NCBI GenBank assembly: GCA_946220775.1
Contig: CAMIFC010000036.1
Span: 1-19,357, forward strand
DNA length: 19,357 bases
Direction: 5' to 3'
From: an uncultured Corynebacterium sp.
GTDB taxonomy: Bacteria; Actinomycetota; Actinomycetes; Mycobacteriales; Mycobacteriaceae
The notes under the pieces were generated by a model, which saw only the letters and a list, made by a program, of their open reading frames with translations, was not told where the DNA came from and made no database searches. Positions 1-8,462 of the stretch are shown here, piece by piece. Each line of letters begins with the position of its first letter. The stretch's first letter is position 1. A program made the position numbers and the translations under genes.

Positions 1-1563
1 GAACGAATCACTACCACCGCGGTGGCGAACATCATTCAGACGATTCAGGATCTGACGGATCTGCTGGAGTACCTCGGCGAGGAGCCGATTCAGCCGCTGG
101 CCGCTGGTGGCATCGGTGTTCGTGAGATGAATAAGGTCGCCCGCCGATTGGATACCACCGCCGAAGATATTGAACGGCGGCTGACCATGTGCCACGAAAC
201 CGGACTGATTGCCCGGGACGTTCCCTACCCAGCCGCCCATGGGGATAGTGCCATGTGGGCGCCCACGGAACTCGCTTTGGATTTCCTAGAACGCGGCCTG
301 CCCGAACAGTGGGCAGCCCTGCTGATTGGGTGGTTGACCAGCCCTTATACCCCGTGGTGCGCGGAGGAGGTCGAAGCCCGCCTGTTCGAGGACGCCCTCG
401 ATTCCGATGCGGGAGCAGGGTTGCGTCGTATTTTCCCGTTTCTTTTCCGGACGCCAGCCCACTCAATCTCCGAGATCCCACAGGCACTATGGCGGCTGCG
501 TCCACATGAGGCCTGGCGTACTCGCGGCGAGGCCGTGGAGACCGTAGTGGAAGAATCTGTGGCGTTGGGACTGACCGCACTGGAGATGCCAGCAGCGGCC
601 CTTTTCGCACTGCGGGAGTATGCCACCCAAGTCCGTGGCGGGGATGGCTCGACTGGTTCGGCCGAGGCGCGTGAGGATCTCGTTGAAGCGCTTCGCCAGT
701 TGCTGCCAAAGCCGGTCAAAATGCTGATCATCCAAGGCGACCACACGATCATGGCGCCCGGTCTGTTGGAGCCGGAACATGCGGCGCAGCTGCGCCGGAT
801 GGCGATTCAAGAGTCCAGCGGAATGGCGTCCGTCTGGAGGGTGACGAAAGAAAGCCTGCTGGAGGCTTTCAAGCACGGCGATTCGCCGGAGGGTCTGGTG
901 GACTTCCTCACGTCAATGTCGCCGGGCGAGATTCCACAGTCGTTGGTGTACCTCATTAAGGACACGCATCGTGGCTCGGCGATGGCCACCGCGGGCACGG
1001 CAACCAGCTACATTGCGGCGGATTCCGAAGCGACGATCGATCACATCCTGACACTGCCGAACATCGAAGGGCTGCATCTGAAGAAGATCGCGCCAACGGT
1101 GCTGACCAGTACGGCGCAGCTCAGTCACCTGACGGACACGCTCGATGTCATGGGTGTGGGGCTGTCCCTCGACGGCGGCAGCATGAAGGCCACCGCGCCG
1201 ACGACCCACCGCGTCCCAACCCCGGACATGGGCCCCACCCCGGCGGATGTCCGCCAATCCATCGACGGTGTGATCGAAAGCTTCCGCTGTGCCCAAGACC
1301 TCGCGGCCGATGGCACGCACCCCCACGATGGAGACGCAATCATCTACCGCGAACCGCACGACATGATGGCCGCGCTGACGGAGGCGTATCGCAGCGGCAA
1401 CCAAGCACGGGTCAGCTACGTCAACGCGGCGGGATCGACGATCAACGAATGGGTGTCCGTCATCATGATGAACCCAACGGCAATCGTGGCCGTCACGGAG
1501 GCCGAGGGTGACAAATTGAATATCCAGCCACACCGGCTGGTGGCCGTCGAGGTGCCACGATGA
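1..1563 (+). CDS. Helicase_C_3 / WYL-like protein paired with XPB (5' end outside window)
   Basis: The frame is open from base 1, so this is the C-terminal roughly 520 residues of a longer protein; mycobacterial relatives encoded beside the XPB gene (Rv0862c type) are about 750 aa. A GTG at 22 is in frame but has no ribosome site and is probably internal. The stretch at about 710-980 (KMLIIQGDHTIMAPG through PGEIPQSLVYLI) is typical of the XPB/Ssl2-like Helicase_C_3 domain. The last 70 residues (MMAALTEAYRSGNQARVSYV onward) look like a WYL-type fold. The family has no ATPase motifs and none are visible here. Its steady position next to XPB suggests a partner or modulator of that helicase in DNA repair; this is inference from context. 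The stop TGA is at 1561. The family call is firm, the role uncertain. Confidence 0.85.
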   Translation, partial: ERITTTAVANIIQTIQDLTDLLEYLGEEPIQPLAAGGIGVREMNKVARRLDTTAEDIERRLTMCHETGLIARDVPYPAAHGDSAMWAPTELALDFLERGLPEQWAALLIGWLTSPYTPWCAEEVEARLFEDALDSDAGAGLRRIFPFLFRTPAHSISEIPQALWRLRPHEAWRTRGEAVETVVEESVALGLTALEMPAAALFALREYATQVRGGDGSTGSAEAREDLVEALRQLLPKPVKMLIIQGDHTIMAPGLLEPEHAAQLRRMAIQESSGMASVWRVTKESLLEAFKHGDSPEGLVDFLTSMSPGEIPQSLVYLIKDTHRGSAMATAGTATSYIAADSEATIDHILTLPNIEGLHLKKIAPTVLTSTAQLSHLTDTLDVMGVGLSLDGGSMKATAPTTHRVPTPDMGPTPADVRQSIDGVIESFRCAQDLAADGTHPHDGDAIIYREPHDMMAALTEAYRSGNQARVSYVNAAGSTINEWVSVIMMNPTAIVAVTEAEGDKLNIQPHRLVAVEVPR

Positions 1564-1672
1564 CGCACCCGCCTGGGAATACTCAAAGCCACTGCCACGT
1601 TAGGGCAACCAGATTCAACCGCGACTGTGTGCACGAAGGTCGCGTCCGACTGCGAAGGGGAAGGTAATTCAA

Positions 1673-3364
1673 TTGGCCATCGGAGATGGACCACTGATTG
1701 TTCAGTCAGACAAGACGGTGCTGCTCGAAATCGACCACGAAAAGGCGCATGAAGCGCGTAATGCGCTAGCACCATTTGCGGAGCTGGAGCGTGCCCCCGA
1801 GCACGTGCACACCTACCGGATCACCCCCTTGGCGCTATGGAACGCGCGGGCGGCTGGCCATGATGCCGAGCAGGTCGTCCACGTGCTGGAAAACTACAGC
1901 CGCTTCCCTGTCCCCCAGCCACTGCTGATCGATATCGCCGAAACAATGGATCGTTACGGTCGCTTGACGTTGGTCAAGCACCCGGCGCACGGCCTGGTTC
2001 TCGAGTCGAAGGATCCCGCCGTGCTCGCGGAGATTCAGCGGCACAAAAAGATCAAGCCCATGCTGGGCGATGCGATCGACGCCGATTCGGTGGTTGTCCA
2101 CCCGTCCGAACGCGGTCGCTTGAAGCAGGAACTCCTCAAGGTCGGTTGGCCAGCCGAGGATGAGGCCGGCTACGTCGATGGCGAAGCCCACCCCATCGAC
2201 CTGTCCACCGAGCAGGAAGACTGGGCACTGCGCGATTACCAGGAAATGGCCGCCGATAGCTTCTGGGAGGGCGGCTCCGGCGTGGTCGTTCTGCCTTGTG
2301 GCGCGGGTAAAACCATGGTCGGCGCGGCGTCCATGGCCAAGGCCGGAGCGACGACGCTGATCTTGGTCACCAATACCGTTTCCGGACGCCAATGGCGCGA
2401 CGAATTACTCCGCCGAACCACCCTGACCGAGGATGAGATCGGCGAGTACTCCGGCGAGAAGAAGGAGATTCGCCCCGTCACGATCGCCACTTACCAAGTG
2501 GTCACCCGCAAAACCAAGGGCGAATTCCGGGCACTGGAACTATTTGATTCCCGGGATTGGGGACTGATCATTTACGACGAAGTCCACTTGCTGCCGGCAC
2601 CGGTGTTCCGAATGACGTCCGACCTACAATCGCGACGCCGCTTGGGCCTGACCGCAACGCTCGTGCGCGAGGACGGACGTGAAGGTGACGTGTTCAGCCT
2701 GATCGGACCGAAGCGTTACGACGCACCGTGGAAGGACATCGAGGCGCAGGGCTGGATCGCACCGGCGGATTGTACAGAGGTGCGCGTGCAGCTCAGCGAA
2801 TCTGAGCGCATGGTGTACGCCACCGCGGAGCAGTCCGATAAGTACCGGTTGGCGGCGACGACCCCGTCGAAGAATCGGGTGGTCAAGAATATCTTGGCCA
2901 TGCACCCGGATGAGCCTGCGCTGATCATCGCGGCCTACGTCGACCAACTTCACGAGATTGCCGAGGAGCTTGGGGTGCCGGTCATCGATGGCAAGACCGG
3001 CACGGCCACGCGTGAGAAGCTCTACCAGCAGTTTCGCGACAGGGAGATCACGACTCTGGCGGTGTCCAAGGTCGCGAACTTCTCCATTGACCTGCCCAGT
3101 GCGTCGGTGGCGATCCAGGTGTCCGGCACGTTTGGTTCCCGCCAGGAGGAGGCCCAGCGGCTCGGCCGGATCCTGCGCCCTAAGCCGAATGGTGGCGGCG
3201 CATTTTTCTACACCGTCGTGTCCCGCGATACTCTCGATGCAGATTACGCGGCACATCGCCAGCGTTTCCTCGCTGAGCAGGGTTATGGCTACCGCATCAT
3301 GGACGCCATCGACTTACCCGACGCGACACCCACGAACCAAGAGAGCTCCGAGATTCATGACTGA
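1673..3364 (+). CDS. xpb: XPB/Ssl2-family DNA repair helicase
   Basis: A 563-aa superfamily 2 helicase of the bacterial XPB (ERCC3) type, the usual length for the family. An N-terminal damage-recognition-like region covers about residues 1-185. Then come Walker A GAGKT (residues 210-214), the DEVH box (302-305), motif III-like LTATL, the XPB-specific RED motif (R332-E333-D334) and motif VI QRLGRILRP (495-503). Known homologues are 3'-5' ATP-dependent helicases linked to nucleotide excision repair. The start is TTG at 1673: GAAGGGGAAGG at about 1654-1664 is a strong ribosome site at the right distance, and the N-terminus (GPLIVQSDKTVLLE) matches the family start. It follows the Helicase_C_3 gene by 109 bases and overlaps the next gene by 8 bases, so the three are probably co-transcribed. 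All catalytic motifs look intact. Confidence 0.95.
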   Translation: MAIGDGPLIVQSDKTVLLEIDHEKAHEARNALAPFAELERAPEHVHTYRITPLALWNARAAGHDAEQVVHVLENYSRFPVPQPLLIDIAETMDRYGRLTLVKHPAHGLVLESKDPAVLAEIQRHKKIKPMLGDAIDADSVVVHPSERGRLKQELLKVGWPAEDEAGYVDGEAHPIDLSTEQEDWALRDYQEMAADSFWEGGSGVVVLPCGAGKTMVGAASMAKAGATTLILVTNTVSGRQWRDELLRRTTLTEDEIGEYSGEKKEIRPVTIATYQVVTRKTKGEFRALELFDSRDWGLIIYDEVHLLPAPVFRMTSDLQSRRRLGLTATLVREDGREGDVFSLIGPKRYDAPWKDIEAQGWIAPADCTEVRVQLSESERMVYATAEQSDKYRLAATTPSKNRVVKNILAMHPDEPALIIAAYVDQLHEIAEELGVPVIDGKTGTATREKLYQQFRDREITTLAVSKVANFSIDLPSASVAIQVSGTFGSRQEEAQRLGRILRPKPNGGGAFFYTVVSRDTLDADYAAHRQRFLAEQGYGYRIMDAIDLPDATPTNQESSEIHD

Positions 3365-4013
3365 TTTCCACGTCCCCGTCGAAAATGACTACGCCCGCAA
3401 ACACAACGAATTTTTTCGGGACGCCAAACGGTTGCAGCTTTCCGCCGGAATCTTGGCGCTCATCCTGGCAGTCATCATTGGTGTACTGATTTACGCCAAT
3501 GGGTTTCAGGGTCGCACGATCGGATTCACGATCTCGCTGGGCATTTTCGCGTTCCTGTGCTTGATCATGATTCCGGTCTTGCCTCGTGCAATGGGGAACC
3601 CGCAGCAGTATTACGACATGTACCAGCTGGCACCGGCCGTCATCGCGAAGGTGAATCCGCGGGACATGGTGTTGCTGACGCTGGTGGATGCCAGCACACA
3701 CGCACGGCAGAACCCGCAGCCATCCTTGATCGCGCCGGCACTGGCAGTACGTACCGTGACCAGTATTCCGGGGGTGCCCCGGGAGGTCGGCGCACGAGTG
3801 CCATCGATGGCTGTCACCGGAGTGCAGCGTGTCCAGGACAAGGATGTGTACCAGGAGATCATTCCGATGCCCGTTGCCTGGGGCACGAGTGATGAATCCG
3901 TGTGGCAGGACGCCGAGCGGGCGATCCCCACGAACCAGTGGAAGAAACTGGAAGGCCTGATCGACCGATGGGAAGAAGTGCAGGAGCAAAAGCGCGATCT
4001 GCTGATGCTCTAG
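3357..4013 (+). CDS. Small membrane protein, DUF3239-like
   Basis: A 218-aa protein. ATG at 3357 sits inside the last codons of the helicase gene (8-base overlap), which implies translational coupling; a longer frame upstream is only a shadow of the helicase. Two hydrophobic segments lie near the N-terminus: residues about 29-46 (LSAGILALILAVIIGVLIYA) and about 54-74 (TIGFTISLGIFAFLCLIMIP). They form a hairpin followed by a soluble domain of about 140 residues and a charged C-terminal helix (WKKLEGLIDRWEEVQEQKRD). The arrangement resembles the corynebacterial DUF3239 family, a name I give from memory with moderate confidence. No catalytic motif is visible and the function is unknown. The link to DNA repair rests only on the shared transcript. 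Confidence 0.8.
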   Translation: MTDFHVPVENDYARKHNEFFRDAKRLQLSAGILALILAVIIGVLIYANGFQGRTIGFTISLGIFAFLCLIMIPVLPRAMGNPQQYYDMYQLAPAVIAKVNPRDMVLLTLVDASTHARQNPQPSLIAPALAVRTVTSIPGVPREVGARVPSMAVTGVQRVQDKDVYQEIIPMPVAWGTSDESVWQDAERAIPTNQWKKLEGLIDRWEEVQEQKRDLLML

Positions 4014-4091
4014 ATATCAGGTTTCTCAGCTATGTGCTGCGAATTCCGTCACTTTTATCCACCCAGAGTTTCCGTTAGCCTCACTATCAAA

Positions 4092-4105
4092 TATAATAAA
4101 AGACA
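4092..4105 (+). promoter_or_regulatory. Promoter of the marR gene, probably leaderless transcript
   Basis: A perfect -10 hexamer TATAAT occupies 4092-4097 and the ATG starts at 4105. Transcription would therefore begin at or one base before the start codon, and no ribosome site precedes the ATG. Leaderless messages of this geometry are common in corynebacteria. No good -35 box is visible (TTTCCG at 4069-4074 is the best-placed candidate). Confidence 0.6.
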
Positions 4106-4581
4106 TGACCGACCGTCCTGACTTGATCGAGCTTGCCAATGCGACCCGCGAGGCCATACGCGGTGGCGTCCACATGCTTCGACTTCTTGATGAATCTTCC
4201 GAGCTGACGACATCCCAGCTGGCGACGCTCAACTCACTCCGGGAAGGCCCCATTGCCATGTCGCTGCTCGCCCAACTCAAGGGCGTTGCGCAGCCGACGA
4301 TGAGCCAGCACATTTCCCGCTTGCAGCACTGGGGTCACGTGAAGCGAACGACCGCCCCCGATGACGGCCGCTTCGTCCTGGTGGAACTCACCCCGCAGGG
4401 CCGGGAAATCGCCGACCTGACCAACGCCCAGCGCAATAAGGGTGTCGCGGAATTCCTCGAGGTCCTCACCCCGGAGCAGCAAGACGCTTTGGCCAAGGGG
4501 CTGCCCGTGCTCAACGAGCTGTCCCGCAAGCTGGTAGAGGCTCGAAACAATAAGGGACACTCCCCCGGTCGTTCTTACTAG
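4105..4581 (+). CDS. MarR-family transcriptional regulator
   Basis: A 158-aa winged-helix regulator of normal MarR length. The recognition helix region is LLAQLKGVAQPTMSQHISRL (about residues 54-73), followed by the wing with the family DDGR signature (residues 90-93) and a C-terminal dimerisation helix (LTPEQQDALAKGLPVLNELS). It lies 132 bases upstream of a drug-efflux-type MFS transporter on the same strand. In this family such a pair usually means ligand-relieved repression of the transporter and often of the regulator itself; that is inference here. A short palindrome before the transporter is a possible operator. The start is ATG at 4105, supported by a TATAAT box 7 bases upstream. Confidence 0.9.
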   Translation: MTDRPDLIELANATREAIRGGVHMLRLLDESSELTTSQLATLNSLREGPIAMSLLAQLKGVAQPTMSQHISRLQHWGHVKRTTAPDDGRFVLVELTPQGREIADLTNAQRNKGVAEFLEVLTPEQQDALAKGLPVLNELSRKLVEARNNKGHSPGRSY

Positions 4582-4605
4582 GCTGTCCCGCCAGGTCCAG
4601 CTTTA

Positions 4606-4634
4606 ACCCATCGACGGCATCGCCGTTGGTGGGT
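4606..4634 (+). terminator. Stem-loop after marR
   Basis: Arms 4607-4618 and 4622-4633 (CCCATCGACGGC against GCCGTTGGTGGG) pair over 12 positions if two G-U pairs are allowed, with a 3-base loop; A4606-T4634 adds one pair. Only a poor T-rich stretch (TATTTCAATT) follows, so it may terminate inefficiently or attenuate read-through into the transporter gene. Confidence 0.45.
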
Positions 4635-4664
4635 ATTTCAATTCCCAGTTATATAGCAAAGCTA
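4626..4664 (+). promoter_or_regulatory. Candidate promoter and MarR operator for the MFS gene
   Basis: TTGGTG (4626-4631) and TATATA (4650-4655), 18 bases apart, form a weak promoter candidate. Overlapping the -10 box is the perfect palindrome TAGC-AAA-GCTA (4654-4664), where a repressor would block transcription. This is the only clear palindrome between marR and the transporter apart from the stem-loop. Binding by the neighbouring MarR is inference. Confidence 0.3.
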
Positions 4665-4713
4665 AGCAATGGGTTTTTGGAGAATTATTGACGTTTTAAG
4701 AAAGTGAGGCTTC

Positions 4714-5988
4714 ATGCTCAAACAGCCACTTGCAGTATGGGTAACCGCCCTATCCTGCGTTTTCGCGTTCATGGGAATCGGGCTCGTAGACCCGATCCTG
4801 CCCGCGATCGCAGAGAACCTTAGCGCTACCCCCTCCCAAGTTTCCCTACTCTTCACCAGTTACTTCCTGGTCACCGGCACAATGATGCTGGTCACGGGCG
4901 CGGTGTCGTCCCGAATCGGAGGCAAGAAGACCCTCCTTGGCGGACTTGCACTGATTTCCATCTTCTCCGCACTGGCCGGCACGTCCAGCACCGTGGGTCA
5001 ACTCGTGGGATTCCGCGCAGGTTGGGGCTTCGGCAACGCCCTCTTCGTTGCCACCGCCCTGGCCGTGATCGTGTCTGTCGCCTCCGGTGGCAAGGCCGTG
5101 GCGGTAATCCTTTATGAGGCCGCCCTGGGCCTCGGAATGGCAACCGGCCCACTAGCAGGCGCCGTTCTCGGCGGCATGCACTGGCGCGCCCCGTTCTACG
5201 GCACCGCCATCTTGATGGCACTCGCGCTGCTAGTGCTGATCGCCAAGCTGCCCGCTACCCCACCACCAGCCGAGAAAACGCCACTATCCGCCCCGCTGCG
5301 CGCACTGACCCACAAGGGCCTCTTCGGCATTTCCACCTCGGCGCTGTTTTATAACTTCGCATTCTTCACCATTTTGGCGTTCACACCATTCATCTTGAAC
5401 TACGGCGCTTACGGAATCGGCGCGGTGTTCTTCGGCTGGGGCGTTGCCCTCGCCATCTTCTCGGTGTTCGTTGCACCGATGATCCAAAACCGCGTCGGCA
5501 CCGCCAACACCACTTTGCTCACACTCGCGGGGCTACTCATTGACTTGATCCTCATTGGGATTTTCGCCAGCCACACCGCGGTCGTAATCGCCCTGATTGT
5601 CATCGCTGGCGCCCTGCTGGGCATCAACAACACGATGTATACAGAGATGGCCATGACGGTCTCCGATTCCCCGCAACCCGTGGCGTCCGCTGCCTACAAC
5701 TTCGTGCGCTGGATGGGCGGCGCCATCGCGCCCATCGCCGCCACCTCGCTCGGCGAGCACTTCGGCGCCAGCGTTCCCTATTTCGTCGCCTCCGGAACAC
5801 TGGTTTTTGCTATTCTGATTTTGCTGAACTCACGCAATTATATTGAGGTGCACGAACCTGACCACGTGGACACCGCCGACACCCAGGCAGATGAATCGCG
5901 GGCAGACGAAGCCCCGGCAGTCGAGACCACGGACGCAACCGAACCGTCCAATACACGAGAGCTACACCACGCCACCAGCAGAGAGTGA
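4714..5988 (+). CDS. MFS transporter, drug-efflux type
   Basis: A 424-aa major facilitator protein with about 12 hydrophobic segments ending near residue 370. The loop between helices 2 and 3 reads GAVSSRIGGKKT, a motif A with Ser where Asp is usual. Helix 5 carries GLGMATGPLAGAVLGG, the motif C pattern typical of proton-coupled drug antiporters. A hydrophilic acidic tail of about 45 residues (HEPDHVDTADTQADES onward) follows the last helix and is unusual for the family. The ribosome site GTGAGG (4704-4709) supports ATG at 4714. With the upstream marR gene it forms a likely efflux unit; the substrate cannot be told. The stop codon lies inside a GTGA-N6-TCAC site belonging to the next operon's control region. 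Confidence 0.9.
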   Translation: MLKQPLAVWVTALSCVFAFMGIGLVDPILPAIAENLSATPSQVSLLFTSYFLVTGTMMLVTGAVSSRIGGKKTLLGGLALISIFSALAGTSSTVGQLVGFRAGWGFGNALFVATALAVIVSVASGGKAVAVILYEAALGLGMATGPLAGAVLGGMHWRAPFYGTAILMALALLVLIAKLPATPPPAEKTPLSAPLRALTHKGLFGISTSALFYNFAFFTILAFTPFILNYGAYGIGAVFFGWGVALAIFSVFVAPMIQNRVGTANTTLLTLAGLLIDLILIGIFASHTAVVIALIVIAGALLGINNTMYTEMAMTVSDSPQPVASAAYNFVRWMGGAIAPIAATSLGEHFGASVPYFVASGTLVFAILILLNSRNYIEVHEPDHVDTADTQADESRADEAPAVETTDATEPSNTRELHHATSRE

Positions 5989-5999
5989 CCAGCTTCACT
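5984..5999. promoter_or_regulatory. CRP/GlxR-like site before pxpA
   Basis: AGTGA-N6-TCACT is a perfect palindrome in its defined bases. It fits the corynebacterial GlxR (CRP-family) pattern TGTGA-N6-TCACA except at the outermost base of each arm. It overlaps the MFS stop codon and the candidate -35 box of the pxp promoter. Matching sites precede gntR and the NRAMP gene. Confidence 0.5.
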
Positions 6000-6022
6000 A
6001 TTTCGAAGCAGACCACTACAAT
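5994..6022 (+). promoter_or_regulatory. Promoter of the pxpA operon
   Basis: TTCACT (5994-5999) and TACAAT (6017-6022) are separated by exactly 17 bases, predicting a transcript start near 6029, just before the 6031-6043 palindrome. There is no terminator between the MFS gene and pxpA, so read-through remains possible. Confidence 0.5.
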
Positions 6023-6030
6023 CGACGAAT

Positions 6031-6043
6031 ATTGTTGAACAAT
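6031..6043. promoter_or_regulatory. GntR/FadR-type operator before pxpA
   Basis: ATTGTTGAACAAT is a perfect inverted repeat with a single central base. Its core TTGTTGAACAA fits the TNGT-N3-ACNA type of site bound by FadR-subfamily GntR regulators. It would lie at about +2 to +14 of the predicted transcript, a repressing position. The same element with one base changed precedes the NRAMP gene at 13244-13256. Confidence 0.55.
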
Positions 6044-6059
6044 TTAGAAGGAGTTGATT

Positions 6060-6830
6060 GTGGTGGCCCCCACCTCGGCCTTCATCGACCTCAACGCGGA
6101 CCTAGGTGAATCGACGGCGGGCAACCCCGTGAGCGATGACGCCGCGATGATCGACGTTGTCTCTAGCGCCAATACGGCCTGCGCCTTCCACGCAGGCGAT
6201 CCACACGATATTGCAAAGACTCTCTCCGCCGCCGCGGCCAACAACGTCACCGTTGGTGCCCACGTCGGATACAACGATAAAGCGTCCTTCGGCCGTCGCT
6301 ATATCGACTACTCTCCGTCGGAACTTGCCGACGAAGTGCTCTACCAAATTGGTGCCCTCGACGCCTTGGCTCGCTCCCGCGGCACCAAGGTGTCTTACGT
6401 CAAACCCCACGGCGCCCTGTACAACGCGATCGTGCACAACGAGTTGCAGGCCCAGGCGGTCGTTGACGGGGTCAAAGCTTTCGGTGATCTTCCACTGCTC
6501 TTGTTGCCGGGCTCCGTCGCCATCGAAAAGGCCGAAGCAGCTGGCCTCCGCGCGGTCCGCGAGGCTTTCGCCGACCGCAACTACAACCCAGACGGCACCC
6601 TGGTGTCCCGGCGCGAGGCCAACGCTGTCCTGCATGATCCAGCGGAGGTCGCCAAGCGGGTTCTCCGCATGGCCACGGAGGGCACCATCACCGCCCTCGA
6701 TGGATCGGATATTTCCGTCGGAGCAGAGTCCGTGTGTATCCACGGCGACTCCCCCGACGCGGTGGCCATGGCTAAGGAAATCGCCCGTTCGCTGCGTGAA
6801 GCGGACATTAAGGTGCGTTCGTTCCTATGA
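6060..6830 (+). CDS. pxpA: 5-oxoprolinase subunit A (LamB/YcsF family)
   Basis: A 256-aa protein of the LamB/YcsF family, full length. With PxpB and PxpC, homologues hydrolyse 5-oxoproline (pyroglutamate) to glutamate at the cost of ATP in the cytoplasm. Visible family motifs are DLNADLGE (residues 10-17), ANTACAFHAGDP (37-48; one Ala where Gly is usual), GAHVGYND and YVKPHGALYN. AGAAGGAG at 6046-6053 sets the start: GTG at 6060 lies 6 bases after it and GTG at 6063 lies 9 bases after, while a TTG at 6054 touches the ribosome site and is too close. Its stop overlaps the ATG of pxpBC (ATGA), showing translational coupling. It is the first gene of a three-gene operon. Confidence 0.93.
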   Translation: MVAPTSAFIDLNADLGESTAGNPVSDDAAMIDVVSSANTACAFHAGDPHDIAKTLSAAAANNVTVGAHVGYNDKASFGRRYIDYSPSELADEVLYQIGALDALARSRGTKVSYVKPHGALYNAIVHNELQAQAVVDGVKAFGDLPLLLLPGSVAIEKAEAAGLRAVREAFADRNYNPDGTLVSRREANAVLHDPAEVAKRVLRMATEGTITALDGSDISVGAESVCIHGDSPDAVAMAKEIARSLREADIKVRSFL

Positions 6831-8461
6831 TCTTGTCCCCGACTATTCACCGCGTTGGCACCCGCGCCCTGTTGATTGACCTTGCTGATCTCGACCAAGT
6901 CATGTCATGGCATGCCTCGCTGACCAGCCAGCCGCTGCGTGGCCAGCGGTCCGTCATCGCAGCGGCACAAACCGTGCTGCTGGAGTTCGATTCTCCCCGC
7001 GATACGCAATCGGCAGTTCACGCGCTGAGTTCCTACCAGCCGACGGCGTCCGGCGCTGCGGATACGCGGGAAGTCACCATTGACGTGCACTATGACGGCG
7101 AGAATCTAGACAACACCGCCCGCCTCCTCGAAGTATCGACCGAGGAGCTCATTCGTCGCCACACCAGCCAACGCTGGATGGCCGCCTTCGGCGGTTTCGC
7201 CCCAGGGTTTACTTACTGTGTTCCTTCGGACGCCAACCCGTTCCAGTGGAACATCCCCCGCCACGACTCCCCGCGTACCGCGGTGCCCGCCGGCGCTGTC
7301 GCGCTGGCCGGAGATTTTTCGGCTGTCTACCCCCGGCAATCCCCCGGTGGTTGGCAATTGATTGGCCATACCGACACTTTGATGTGGGACACATCTGCAG
7401 ATCAGCCAGCATTGCTCAATCCTGGCGACACGGTGATCTACCGTGCCGTGCGAGAAAACATCAACGTGCAAAAGTCGGACTCAGAAGAGCAGAAACCTAC
7501 CGCTCCAGCACGCCGACCAGTCGTTCCGGGCCGACCAGTGGTTCGGATGGACAAGCCTGGGCTGCAATCGCTGTTCCAAGATCTTGGCCGCCCCGGGCAC
7601 GGCGATATTGGTGTGAATTCCTCCGGTGCCGTTGACCGCGCCAGCGCTCGTGCTGCCAATGCTGCCGTAGGTAATTCCCGCCACGCCGTCGTCATTGAGA
7701 ACATCGGTGGCTTCACCATCACCGCACTGATTGATACGGCGGTGGCCGTGACCGGCGCGGATACCACCGTGACCGTGACGAACCGCGATGGAATCGCCTC
7801 TCGTCACGACCTGGCGTCCCCCATTGCACTGCTGGCTGGGGACACGCTCACCGTCGACGCGCCAACCATCGGGGCCCGCAACTACCTCGCCATTCGTGGC
7901 GGCTGCGCGGCGCCGGAGGTCTTGGAGTCCGCCGCGTCGGACGTACTATCCGGCCTCGGCCCCGATGCCGTCACCGCTGGTGAGCAGGTTAAATCCGCCG
8001 GTCGCACCGTCAGTGCGGTCAACACAGCCATCACCAACCCACTGCGGGTATCCGGTGACGGTGCAACCACCGTCCGCTGTGTGTTGGGCCCCCGCGCCGA
8101 CTGGTTTAGTGAAGCGACCGTACAACGTTTTCTCGACACGATCTGGGATGTGTCAGGCCAATCCAACCGCATTGGTCTCCGCCTCAATGCCCCCGGCGAG
8201 GACGGTGGCCTTGAGCGTGATCAAGATGGCGAATTGGCGTCCGAAGGAATGGTCGGCGGATCGATCCAGGTCCCGCCGAACGGCATGCCCGTCGTCTTCC
8301 TCGCCGACCACCCCGTGACCGGTGGTTATCCCGTGATCGCCACGGTGATCCCCGAAGACCTCGACATCGCCGGCCAGCTTCCCCCAGGCAGCACGATTAG
8401 ATTCGTCGCCGTTGACCCTGACCACCCATCGTCCACTACGACTCCCCAGAAAGAATCCTAA
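6827..8461 (+). CDS. pxpBC: PxpB-PxpC fusion (KipI/KipA, AHS1-AHS2 domains)
   Basis: A 544-aa fusion of two proteins that are separate in Bacillus and E. coli. The N-terminal AHS1 (KipI/PxpB) half, about residues 5-210, contains the hallmark GGFAPGF (122-128). A Pro/Arg-rich linker with many charged residues (about 215-238) leads to the AHS2 (KipA/PxpC) half, about 239-535, beginning RMDKPGLQSLFQDLGRPG and carrying SGAVDR (266-271). With PxpA it should form 5-oxoprolinase. The same two domains form the carboxyltransferase part of urea carboxylase, relevant because a biotin carboxylase follows after a single base. The start ATG at 6827 overlaps the pxpA stop. The fusion is intact, with no frameshift. 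Confidence 0.92.
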   Translation: MILSPTIHRVGTRALLIDLADLDQVMSWHASLTSQPLRGQRSVIAAAQTVLLEFDSPRDTQSAVHALSSYQPTASGAADTREVTIDVHYDGENLDNTARLLEVSTEELIRRHTSQRWMAAFGGFAPGFTYCVPSDANPFQWNIPRHDSPRTAVPAGAVALAGDFSAVYPRQSPGGWQLIGHTDTLMWDTSADQPALLNPGDTVIYRAVRENINVQKSDSEEQKPTAPARRPVVPGRPVVRMDKPGLQSLFQDLGRPGHGDIGVNSSGAVDRASARAANAAVGNSRHAVVIENIGGFTITALIDTAVAVTGADTTVTVTNRDGIASRHDLASPIALLAGDTLTVDAPTIGARNYLAIRGGCAAPEVLESAASDVLSGLGPDAVTAGEQVKSAGRTVSAVNTAITNPLRVSGDGATTVRCVLGPRADWFSEATVQRFLDTIWDVSGQSNRIGLRLNAPGEDGGLERDQDGELASEGMVGGSIQVPPNGMPVVFLADHPVTGGYPVIATVIPEDLDIAGQLPPGSTIRFVAVDPDHPSSTTTPQKES

Positions 8462-8462
8462 A

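Noticed and set aside
1564..1672. The gap between the Helicase_C_3 gene and xpb as a promoter or RNA element
   Set aside because: Apart from the xpb ribosome site I saw no -10 box, terminator or stable structure worth calling; GCGAC/GTCGC arms near 1620-1643 are too short and far apart.
2958..3356. A 133-codon N-terminal extension of the small membrane protein
   Set aside because: It overlaps the helicase core in another frame and reads as Arg/Ser-rich noise; ATG at 3357 gives a sensible protein.
6054..6059. TTG at 6054 as the start of pxpA
   Set aside because: It abuts the ribosome site AGAAGGAG with no spacer; GTG at 6060 or 6063 is correctly spaced.
8412..8462. An upstream TTG start for the biotin carboxylase
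   Set aside because: It lies inside pxpBC and adds residues unlike the family; ATG at 8463 directly after the pxpBC stop is better.
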